Shown here piece by piece: positions 1 through 12,300 of a stretch of 64,000 bases of DNA. Origin of the DNA: Tyto alba (lineage: Eukaryota; Chordata; Aves; Strigiformes; Tytonidae); contig NW_024881324.1 of the NCBI RefSeq assembly GCF_018691265.1, forward strand, positions 9,427,730 through 9,491,729. The letters run 5' to 3'. Positions within the stretch are counted from its first letter, which is position 1, and each line of letters begins with the position of its first letter. Under the pieces are notes generated by a model. The model saw only the letters and a program-made list of their open reading frames with translations, was not told the origin of the DNA and ran no database searches. Made by a program: the position numbers and the translations under genes.

Positions 1-304
1 AAGCATTCTCTGAAGTGTTAAAATTAAGTCCTCCTGAGACGAATCTTACAAATGATAACCAAAAGGCTGCATATCAACTCATTTTATTTCCTATCTGAAG
101 AAGATAGGAAACTTAACCTTGAATTTAAAAAAAAAAGTATACCTATGCCAGTACTATAATGCATTTCTTCCAGTCAGTGTTGCTGTGATTTCGATGAGAA
201 GCAGCAAGAAAGACTCGAGCTGTCACACTTGACTTTGAGCTGCCAAGAAGAGGTATTGGAGGTTACAGGCTAAGGCTTAATTTATATTCCTCCTTTTGTT
301 ACAG

Positions 305-382
305 GCAGAGATGGTACGTGCTGCTTTCCAAGCACAAAGATCTTTCCTGGTGTTAGCATCTCAATGTCAAGAGCCTCAAGAG
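305..382 (+). CDS. CAP2: CAP2 coding exon, N-terminal helical domain
   Basis: This 78-nt exon begins after an ACAG acceptor and ends at a good GTAAGA donor. It encodes 26 residues starting [15 protein letters not shown] and ending QEPQE. Both borders are phase 0. It is the first CAP2 exon in the window; earlier exons (start codon, adenylate-cyclase-binding region) lie to the left. It is too short for an ORF search and was found by recognising the protein. Confidence 0.9.
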
Positions 383-3300
383 GTAAGAAAAGTGACCTAG
401 AGTTTCAAGCAGCAGTGTATTAAAAAGGCTGTGTCCCCATATGTTTAATATCAATGCCTGCGTTTGCTTAATGTCAACCCCTGCATTTGCTTTTGTTTGT
501 TATTTTATTTATACAGTGCACTTAGAGGTTTGCTTTCAGTGTTATTAGCAGGGCACTGTAATAATCAGAAAGCCATGGTTCAGAGTTAAGAACCTTCTCT
601 GTACCGATACATGTAAGATCACTGAAGAAACCAAAGGAGGTTTCCACCTCATGGCTATAAGCAGGATCAGTGTTTCTCTGGAAAGCTGGAAATGCCATGG
701 AATAGAATGGCTTTTTACTAGTCCCTATATGACAAACTCTGAAGTCAGGGAAAAAGCTATTGAGAGAAAAATCAATATTGGTCCCTAGTCTCAGTATGCT
801 ACAAGCTGAGGTCCAGCTTAGGCCAATTCTGGAAGGCCCGCAAAGCATTTTGTCAAGAAAATGAAAAAAAAAAAAAACATTGTATATCAAGTTGATTTAT
901 ATACTTATTTTAGTGACAGCTATTTAAATCCTCCCCTCACAACTAGAAATCTCAGGGAAGCTGCAGAGTTGTTATGAAATCTCATTTGTAGTTTCTGGAA
1001 GGCACAAAATTTTGGCCAATAGCACCGTGTCATTCCTGGGAAGAGCAATCACGTAGCCCTTCTGTGGGACCACGGTTGAACCTCCCTTCTTGGAGTGTGC
1101 AAAGAATGAAGACTTCACTTACACAGTGTCTCCACAGCCTTCAGATCAGAAGCCTTCAGAAAGACAGCTTTGTTCACTAGCTCCCTGCTCCATAGTTCAT
1201 TAAACTACATATTTTCATATCAGAACCCTCTGCCACTGGTATAAACAGTTGAAATTTTGCTGTCACCTTGGTTGTTACAGAAACAAATTTAAAGTTTTTC
1301 TAATAAGTATGCTTTAATGGCAAGGGTACTGAAGTTTAAAAAAAAAACAGTACAGATATTCCAGGTGAGACTTTAGATTTATAGAGTTCCAAGCGAGAAG
1401 AGATCAGTTGTTTTTCCAGCTGCCCCTGATCTCAGAGAGTAAAAGTGGGTCATGACTCACAGAGAACAGGCAAAATTCCCAATGGTACAGGCCTCAAGCA
1501 GTCATTTATATTGGCTGTGAATACAATCGCACCCAGTGGCCCACAAAACTCTTCATGCTCATAGGTAAAATATTCCCCAGTGAACAGTTTCCGATGGCCC
1601 ATAGTGTAATAATGCAGTGTTCTGTAGTGCTGGTGGTGTCCCAGCTCTGGTAGGAGTAAAAGCTATAGCTCACTGTTTGGCCTCCTGTGCTGATGTGCTA
1701 GCGGTGTGATGTATGATTTTCTCTGCTTTTCAAGTGAGAATGGCAATCATTTCCCCCCACTTTTACCCTCACAACTTTCTGACCTCAAGTCAAGGCTTTG
1801 AGATATTTTCAGCTGTAACTTTTAGAAACTTTCATTTAAAAAAAGGCAACAAAACAAACAAATAAGCAAAAAAAAGAACAGATGTAAAAAGATATTCTCC
1901 AGCAATCCAGAATGACAGTTACAGAAGCATTAAGAAAAGAAACAAATATTGAAAACCTTGCTATCAGCATCCCCAGAGCTGGCAATATATATCCATATGT
2001 CTTAGTTGCACATTATCAGGCTTGCATAGGTTTCTGCAACTTGTTGAAGGCAAAAAAGTATACTTTTATCATTTAACTATCTTTTAGCATCAAGGAAATG
2101 CCACATGATATGTGTGTACACATCATTCAGAAGTTAAAGTACCAGGAATATTACAGACTAAAGTTCCTTTCTCAGTGAGAACAAACTCAGCCCAACTTTT
2201 CTAAGTTTTTTAAAGGTTTTTTTTTTGGTTTTTTGTTTTTTTTTTTTTAACATAAAGACTGTTAGGTACACATTTTTAAAGGCATCCAAATGCATGTTGT
2301 TTTTCATTCTTTTTCTCTTTTTTGCACATATTTTTTGCACAGATACATTCAGCTATACTACTGACAGACCTGAAAATAATCAAAGGCTGCCTATTCTATG
2401 CAATTTGAATGGTATTTTCCACTGCAGAGAGTGACAGTTCCAAGCACTAGGCTTTTTATATCTCCATCTCAATGAGGCAAAAAATCCTATTGTAAAGCCA
2501 TGTTGGTTAACCATTCTGAAAAAGCTGGTTATCAGCAGCTACCCCAGGAGAGGGAAAGAAGCAGGGGTCTTCCCCCTGTCCCTCTGGACCTTACTGATGT
2601 GATGTCATCTGGGCTCTGGTTGTATTTATAGCCTAGAGCCATGGAGTCAGTGTGGAATCCAAACAGGAAAGCTAATCATTAGTGTATCAGAATGCACAGA
2701 GTAGAGAAAAGCAAATGAAGATGACAGCATATCTATAAATGCAAGAGAAAAGAGAGTAATTCTGTCATTCAGCTGTCTAGACTGTTTGCTTTATAATGTA
2801 AAGCTGTGAATGAGCCAGTGAGTTGTGATTATGGCATAGTAGCTTTGCAGACATTCAGAGACAGCGGTGTGGAGACTGAGGGGATTTACTGAGTTCCTGT
2901 CATGTTGGGATGTCATACATGGTGCCTTTAAAAAAAAAAAAAAAAAAGAGGGAGGGGAAAATGCCCTGGAAAAATAAATTAGCTCAGCTCTTGCAGCTTG
3001 CAAACTAATGAATAAGGAATTCAAACAAAAAGAAAGCTCCTATATGTGTAATAATCCTTAGGCTGTTTTGTGCTCAGCAAAGAGAGAAATGTATATTGTA
3101 CAAAGAGCAGTATTTTTTCCCCTCTATGAAAATGTTGAAGCCCTGGTATTTATTTAGCTCTTCAACTCCTGCTGTGGGTCACTAGCAAACATTTTCAAAC
3201 AGTTAAGCTTGCTGAAGTTGCTTTTTCGGAGTTTTGCTTCTTGGTAATAATGTTGATATTTTTTCATTTGGAATCTGTTGCAGTGCACAGCCTTTGTTAT

Positions 3301-6300
3301 CTGTATATGTGAAAATAGTAGGAGCCGAGAAGGTAATTCCAGCTGGCATACCAATCTAGCATCAACTGCAATAAATTACTTCACAGAGAGCATGTTCTGT
3401 TACTTTTTATGGTCATGTTCTATATTTGTATGTTCAGTGGAAGAGATCACATGATAAAACCACCGGTTGATATTCCTGTTTGTGTATGTCCAGCTAATGG
3501 CTGCTGGATACAGGCTCATTCAGCAAGAAGAGATTCCTCAGTTCATCCACTTACTAGAAATTATTTTCTGATGCTAAACTTCAAACATTGAAGCAAAATA
3601 AGGTCGTCTATAAATTGTTTACTATAGATGAGATAGTAAAGAGAAGATGGAAAAGGAAAATTAATTAGAATATTGCTATATTCTGTGAAAAGTTGTTTAA
3701 AAAGGTATTTTGAGACCATACGTTTACATGTTGCTTGGGCAATTCAGAAGATATATTTTAACATAAACCTTCACAAAACATCATGAAATAGTTTGGATCT
3801 GAATTTTCTATTCCCCATAGTCTAAGCCAAATACAATTCTGATTGAACATTTGTTATTTTATTGTATAATAATTTAAAAATTTATTTGTGCTTCTGAGCA
3901 AGTTTATGTGTTTAACTTTTTTTTTTTCAATTTATAATCATGAAACTAACGTACGAGATCACTGCTCAAAGTCACTGCACTGAATTCTTTGCAAATGGTA
4001 ACTTATATACTGTCTTCTCTTTATGAGTTGTTTCATTTCACTTTGAGTTCAAACAATTTTAAGAGTTGCTTTGAGGGCATGAATAATCCATTGTTCCCAT
4101 GCTGGGAACTAGTTAATGACATGAGTTTTTCTGTGAATCAAAATAAACGTATGCAGGATGAGCATAGTCATGGTAAGAAGTACTACAAACAGATTTAAAT
4201 GAGAGATGCAGTTCGGACTAAAAATGATTACGTAATTTCTCATTAAAAAAAATGCTGAGTTCATATGACTGCCAGAGCTCATGGATTTAATTTCTCACAT
4301 CGTGCAGACAAACATTCCAATTAAATACCTAGTTTAAATACCCAGATTCTACACACAGGTGGGAGGAGAGGGGTGGAGGAAAGTGAGAGGTAAAGGAGGG
4401 CTTCCTTTTTTTTTCCTAGAAAAGGGAAAAAAAACCCTGAAGCCCAAGAAACTGTATTTGAAGTTAGATATAGAGCCGTGAGAAAAAAGCCTGAGGTTTT
4501 AATTTTTTATAGTCAAGCAAAAAATCTATTGTAGGAACAGAATAGTTGTGGCAATTTCTTTGAATAAAGGACTCATTCTGAGAATTCTTATGGAGAAATC
4601 AAAGATGGAGATTTACAGTTCCCTATTCTCTGTCACTATAGGATTGCTCATTTTTTTCTCTCTTCTATTTTTCAAGTCCTTCAATAACAGGACTCCTGGG
4701 ATGATTTATTCTGCATCCTAGCAGGACTTGTTTTCTAATTACCTTGACTTGCTATGTCATTCCATTTCCCACTACTTTTCCTCATACTTACTGGGATTAC
4801 CCTTACTGTTTTCCAAAAATATGAAGAGTAGGATACTCCTCATTAATTTATTACTTACTTAGGCAAAAGAGTTTGAGCCAAGTTTTGCTCCCATTCTACT
4901 TAACTGGTTGACTGCTGCAAACCTGCACCTCTTGATCTATAAATAGCTTAAGGAAGAATTTGGTTCAGTCCTTTTTAGGTCCTCAGGTCCCAGACTAACA
5001 GAAGGTGCCAAGAGTGACATGGTCACAGCCTGAGAGTCCTGAGCTCCAAAGGGAACACCTTCCCCCCTCCTGTTCTCTGAAATCTTGCCAAACTGTTGAC
5101 ATATTTCTGTTATCAGCAAGCCTACAACTGCATGCAACATGTGGCCACAGCCACAGTGATGGACCAACTGACAGTTTTCAGTCACTAGCCTGCTGCCTTA
5201 GAGTGTTTACAGGCTCATTTTTGGATATTGTTGCAAACTTCTACTCAGTTTCAGGTCTACTTTAATCCTTGATTATTGCTTCATTGTAAACATATTGCCA
5301 GTCTCCAGATAGCCCCCTGACACTTGTTATCTCATAATTTTATCTCAAAATGCACTCAACAGCATTTAACCAGCCTTAAGCTCATTATATTTTCTAATCA
5401 TAGAATCATTTAGGTTGGAAAAGACCTATAAGATCATTGAGTCCAACTGTAAACCTAACACTGCCAAGTCCACCTCTAAACCATGTCCCTAAGTGCCACA
5501 TCTACATGTCTTTTAAATACCTCCGGGGTGGTGACCCAACCCCTTCCCTGGGCAGCCTGTTCCAATGCTTGATAACTCTTTTGGCAAAGAAATTTTTCCT
5601 AATATCCAATCTAAACCTCCTCTGGTGCAACTTGAGGCTATTTCCTCTTGTCCTATCCCTTGATACTTGGGAAAAGAGACCGACCCCCACCTCGCTACAA
5701 CCTGCTTTCAGGTAGCTGTAGAGAGCGATAAGGTCTCCCCTCAGCCTCCTCATCTCCAAACTAAACAATCCCAATTCCCTCAGCCACTTCTCATAGGACT
5801 TGTTCTCTAGACCCTTCACCAGCTTTGTTGCCCTTCTTTGGACACGCACCTCTCTGTCTTTCTTGCAGTTAACTTCTGTAGGTATCCTCGTACCGTTTCT
5901 CCTTCCTCAGTTGTGTTTGCCGAAACTCCCAGGTCAGTAGCCCCTGCAATGAAAAGATGGTTGCATTTGAGACTCACTTCTGCCCCCGGGACAGTGCCCT
6001 CAGCCATAAGAAGGCCCAGAGACACCTAGGAATCCAGGGGATACAGAAGGGCCATGGTCAGTGCTACATCTCCCAGCCTGTACAGAAGATAAATAGAGGC
6101 AGAGAGGCACATTATTGCACACCTCTAGACTGGCTCACATCAACACCACCAGGCACAGACTCTCCAGCAGTTCATGTGCTGCGCAAGAACCAGGCTCCTG
6201 TAAGCAATGGCTCCTTGCACTTGTTTACTCCAGCACATCTATACTTGGACTAAGAACAGCATCACCCCATAAGGAAGACGTTATTGAAGATGATACTCTG

Positions 6301-9300
6301 TATTTTGTCTAGCTCCCCATCTGACATACCTGCTAAGCAATTCTGGGGATTCTACAGACTCTTACTAGAGTTCTGCTGTGTCCTAAAATAATGTCCTAAA
6401 ATCATCAGGTTAGTTTTCAGTCCCTGTAGCAATCTTCATACTCAAACTGCGCCATGTGAGATCCCTCTGAGCTCTGTTGATGGGGCACTTCCTTTCCCAT
6501 TAAGTATCGTATTCTTTATTTCTGCTAAACACAGATCCAAACCAGTATACTCCTTTCTCTGTGCTATACAATTATTTCCCAGGATTTCTGGACTGTGCAT
6601 GATCTTCTAAAAGTGAAAGCACTGGGGATACAGCTGACTGAAAAGCAGTGGGTTTTTATTCATGGGCTATTTCAATTTTTTCTAATTTTACTTTGATCTA
6701 CATCAGACCACTACCAGTGATTTCTGAATTCTGAAAGTTATGCAGACTCTGGGACTGCTTATTGAACCCGGCAGTCTTACACTTTGTGTCTGGGGGGATC
6801 TCAGGTGAACCACATGGATGTCCAAGGCTGGAAGCCTGCACCATCAAACATTCCTGTCCAGGGACATACCCCACAATTGTCTCTGAACAGAACACCATTT
6901 TCAGACAGAACTTTGCTGCCTGGAATGCCCTGGGCCCCACTGACATGGGCTATGATCACAGCAGCAAAGATTGAGGAGTAGTAAATCAAAAGTTTGAAAC
7001 CAGTTCATTAGTGTAATTGTTCTTGTTGATTGGGTGTGGGATGTTGCCTGTGTGTGTAAAGCAGGGGGACCCTTCCTTGTTGAATATACTGCCCTTGGAG
7101 AGCTGTAGTGGACAGGAAAACAATATATAGAGCATTCAAGTCCATTTAAAAACCAGCCAGAGCCCTGGTCAAAAGTGTTGCGTGTGATTCCATACTGCTG
7201 TAAACTGATGCATGCAGGCTGTATCATGACCTGGATTTCTCCACTGGTTAGAAGCTATTTGTCTTTCATGTTCCTCTTTATTTGCCCTCCCTCTACATTT
7301 CAAAATAAAACCACAAATGACTAAACTAGTAATTTGTCATGTGGGGTTATGGTCTTCCCTGGTTTTTTCCCCACAAAGCACAAAATTGCTACAGCTAATA
7401 TTGGTTGTTAGATTGAGAATTTAAGTGTTATTTAAGAGGAATAAAATCCAAATACCAATTAAATCACTTTGGAAGCACACAGATGTGTCTAAGCTTCTGT
7501 GCTGAGGAAGCTGACCAGACATTTCTGCAGATTTGTCTCTGTGTGTCATAGTCCTGCCGTTGCACAGCAGTAAGTTGAAGTGGCAAAACTGGTACTGTTG
7601 ACAAACAAATCAAACGCTCGTTACACCACTATGTTGAAGATTTACAGTCTAAGAAAATGAGATGAGAATAAATTAATGCCTCCCTGTAGTTAGTTAGGAG
7701 GAGACCTTTGAACCCTGAAAATATCAGAGTACTAGAGGGATATGAATGTAGCGATCATAGAGAAAGATCTCACTGATGATCTCTACGGCAAATCAGAAAA
7801 TGCTTGCAGAGAAAGCATTGGATTAAGATGCAGTAGGTTATACTGCAATTTTAAGAGAAAAACTCTGGTACCAAATATGAAACAATTTCTGCAAGGACAG
7901 ATGGAGTTAGGCAGTGCTAAAAGAACAGTTTGACAGACACCAACAAAAGCTGGTAGTATTTCTCTATGGAAATAATAATGAAATTAAAAGAAAAAAAATA
8001 AACATTTGAGGAATCCAGATGCAGCACTGGGAGGCTCAAAGTTACCAACTAGCTTAGATTCACCCCTAGAAAAAAAATATATTTTCTTTATACTTAAAGA
8101 AAGAGGTTATTCCTCAGTCTAATCTGAACACTGATGCCATTCAGACAGTTGATACACGGCTATAACATAAAAGACAGGCCTTTCTCAAACCACAAATATA
8201 CGAAAAAAAAGGACTAACTTAAATTCTACAGTCTTCTTCACAGATTTGCTTTTACAAAATACAAAATATGGGAAATTACTGTTAATCTAAATCTATTTTA
8301 GTTCTAGAATCATAGCCACTCGTAACAGAAATGCATCTCACTGGTGATCACTGAAACTACCAGTATCTTATTCCTATAGACACAGGACGGGATTCTGCCC
8401 ATCAGCTTTAACTGTTAAGGTAGGCATGCTGTGTATGGTGTCTTTCTAGGCTCTCTTTCCAGTAAATGGCAGCAGCTCTAGACTGCATTCTTCACATCTA
8501 TTCATGTCTTCTAATATATAATCTTCTAACATCTATTAATAGGTAGAAAGAATTCCTCAGGGACATCTCTTTCTTCATTTACAATAGAGAGAATCAAGTC
8601 TCAGCTGAGAGCAGATGCTCACCTTTTAAATTGTTAGAACTGAGTGTGGCGGATGCTGTCCATGACATCTTTCATCCCTTGAAAGGAGGAACTGTGGGAT
8701 GGGACTGTACTAGGCTGTTTGCAGAGATAATGGCTATGTCTACATTAGTGCTTTAGTCCATAGTGGAACTATATTTTTCCTTCAAATCAGCCCAATTTAC
8801 TATGCCGCAATTCACACTGTAGAACACTCTTAGGGTATACAAAATGGGTATCTTTCTGATGAAGTTAAATGGAAGATACACTTCCAGACAGCACCTAAAC
8901 CATGATTTACAGCTAGTCCAAAATAGCCCCCCCCTGCAAACACATGCAGTCTTCTGAATGTCAGGTCCTCGGCACGGACTGTTTTGCTCTACAGAACTAT
9001 TAGGCTGCACGACTTGCCAACACATACAAAGAAAGCTGATTCAAATCAACTCCATGTTTCAGACATGCCTGTGAAAAATACAATGTAAGTATGATGGAGA
9101 TTTTGAACTGACAGAAGAAAATAACAGAACTGTAGACCATGGAGTAACAGTTGTAGTTGTGCTGTTCTCGTTGCAGCTGAATAAAAGGAAGGGGCTGCTG
9201 ATCCCAAATGCTCTCAGCTTGCTTTTACTGCTCCTATGCCAAAGGTTGCCACCCCCCTCAGTTAGCAAAACTTACAAGGGTATTTGTTCCCATACCATGT

Positions 9301-12300
9301 TTTTTTCATAATGGGTCAAGTTGATTTAAACACTGTAATAGTAAGGTCTGGATTACATTGCCACCTATCAACATAAAAATTCTTCAGTAAACAATCTCAC
9401 CCCTCAAAACCATGTAAGATTAGCTTAAAAATACATAAGATCTTTGAAAACTATATTTTTATTTGCCTGTTGTTTTTTGCGCCTTTTGTGATTCATGCTG
9501 GCAGGTTTCTGGACAACAGTGGTCTGAAAAAATACCCGTTTTCTCAAATTAAACCTAAGATTTTCAAGTAATCACTGGCTCAAGTAGCCAAAGTTTAAGC
9601 AAGCCACTCAATTTAATGTGAATTCACAGGTAAATCACAAAAATCACAAACCCAAAAGTCTGGCCTTTCTCCTGAATTAAATCTTGTGCCTCCGTCCTGT
9701 TAAACCTGTCTAGGGAATTTCTCGTGCGAGTATTACAAAAATGTGAAGGAGAAGAAAGTCTGTTTGGTGCGGTCTGTTGGAATACTGGTATGCCAGGCCA
9801 TTTTATAAGATGGGGCTGAGACTGTTAAGTCTCTGAAGCCAAAGCCTAAGGCAGTTCTTGTTTCATGCTGTAACTTTTCTGGAGTGTTTTCACTAATCAC
9901 TGCAATAGTCTTACTACTTTTGATTTTCAAATAAGAATTATAAGATGTGGATCAAAGCTGGATGCTTGTTTAGGTATTAATATTTAAAAAGACCATCTGG
10001 TTTTAATAATTCTTTTAAAAGGACAAAGGCATATGGGAATTACTTTTGATATTTCTAACTTGTGCCACTGTTGCATTTTTAAACATTTCAGCCAAACTGA
10101 TATTATAATAGGAATCGTGTTTATACAAAGACTCTTAAATTTCTATTAAACAACTGTGCTGTGTCTTAAATGACAAGAAACTTTATCTAGCACATGCCAA
10201 AGGCATGCTGAAGATTTTTCCAACAGCTCTGATTCATCTCCTTGAATTCATTTTTTCTTAGAGGTACAGTAGAGACAATCATTTTATTAACAACCAGCTG
10301 TTTTAATATTCATTGCAATAAAGAGATTATTCTTTTAGAACCCCCAGCATGACTTGTTCTGCATTGTAGAGCCAAACAAGACTGATTACTGCCAGAATTA
10401 ATGAGCCTCTCTGTACCCGTATGCCATATACACTATAATTCATCTGCTGTTTAATCACTAACTAAAAATTTAGACGTGACTGTGGGGAGACAGTGCTCAA
10501 TTAAGTGATTCCTTGCAGGCCTGTATTCCTTTGTGTCCAGCCCTTACACAGAACCTTGGATCACAAGAAGCTTGCACGAACGCACACCCGCACTTGGTGC
10601 CGGTGGCCGGGAGCCGTTGCAGAACAGGCCAAGTGCACAGCGGGGGGAAGGCAGGCTGTGCTGCTCTCCCTGTACATCTCCTGTGAGACAGAGCTGAGCA
10701 AAGCCTCAAGCCCTTCGTGGCTCTTTCTGGTGTCACTACAGCGCCAAGAGAATGGTTACTTTCAGCTACTTTCCTTAGCAATATGTATTTCACCTTTAAA
10801 ACTCCTGCAGGGCACTTTTTCTGTGAAATTACATAAATCCACTACATTTTCATAAACAGTTGATTCACTGGACAGGTGAGGGGCAGAAATTCTGTCTGCA
10901 TCACTGACAGAAAATCCTCACAAAAGTGGTTGGGAGTTTTTCTAGGAGGAGGAGGAGGCATGGGTCTTATAGTACCATTCAGGAAAATGTTTAGCCCTAA
11001 TTTTGCCGCCCTATCTGTAGATATCGAAGTGTTCTACAAAATAAACCAGCTATATTAGCATCATTTCACACATAGGAAGTTGAAGCACAGAAAGGTAACA
11101 CCACTTTCCTGAAACCTGATGATAATTTGTTGGGAGAGCTGTAAAGAAAACCCCCATTTATGGACTCCCACTTCTGTGCCCTATCCACAGAAACGTGCTG
11201 CCTCCCAGTGCTGATACACCAGGCATCTGTGGAGCTGTATTTTTAGCCCTGATACTCTCTTTGGCTGGAACTAGGCCATAAAGATTCACAGTAAGCTAAG
11301 GACCTTTAGACTTTATGGGAGGAAAACTGGCGTAATATCAAAGCAGAACAAGCACTTTCTTAAATTTCAGTTTTGTTAACTACTGTCATACTTGAAAGAT
11401 TTCCTTGCAAAATAAGAAAGAACCAACCAGCTGCAGCATGTTGTAAACAAGCAAAAATTAGAAAGAAGAATTCCTGAAGTCTTTATCATGTTATGGCAAC
11501 AAAAGCAGATTTTAAGAACTACAAATCATGGAGGTTTCAGGGCTTTTTCAGACTTAATCACTTATGCTGGTCATTAAGCCATCAACAAAAAATCTTTTCA
11601 GCTCCCAGTAATACTGTAAATATTTGTTTTCTCCCAACCCACTTTGTTGAAGAAGACCAAGTATCCCCATGCATTTCAGATGCATAGGCCTTTCTCAAAA
11701 TTACATTGCCACTAAAATATTAAAACTCCACAGCTGGATCAAAATTATTTTAAAAATGCAGAACCACTTTTTGTCATGTTTTTGGAGTGTCTTTTGACCT
11801 ATGTTGATCCATAGCAGACATGCTTATTTTAAGGTGACATAAAATTCTGTAAAGCTGATGTCTTGCAGAAGGGTGAAGAGAAATACATTACAGATGACAG
11901 AGATCAAGTATCACATATGCACACATCATCTTGTGTGTGTCATGACAGCATTAGTCCTCAAGAATATGAGGATTAGTTGTCTCCAACAAACAATTCCATT
12001 AAACAAGTGGTTGTGAGAAAAGGTGAGAAAAAATACAGAGTTCTGCTGTATCCCGAGTGATTTCCAAGAGGAATGCCAGGGAAAATCAGAATGGTGGGAC
12101 ATAGTATGGGTTCTGTGGGCATACTTTTGCAATAAAGAATTGGACTGTTTTTATAGAAACATTTTATAGGGTTGCAAGGTACAGCAGTGGTTTTGCTTGT
12201 AAACTCATGACTCCTTGTCCCTCAATGTGCTGTTTCTGAGTGGAAGAATTTCTCACAGTAAGTTAGTGCTTTAAATTAGTTTTTTCTGAGACACTGGGTC

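Noticed and set aside
5502..5849. A 115-codon protein on the - strand as a possible gene
   Set aside because: It is the C-terminal piece of CR1 reverse transcriptase, so it is reported as a retrotransposon fragment rather than a gene.
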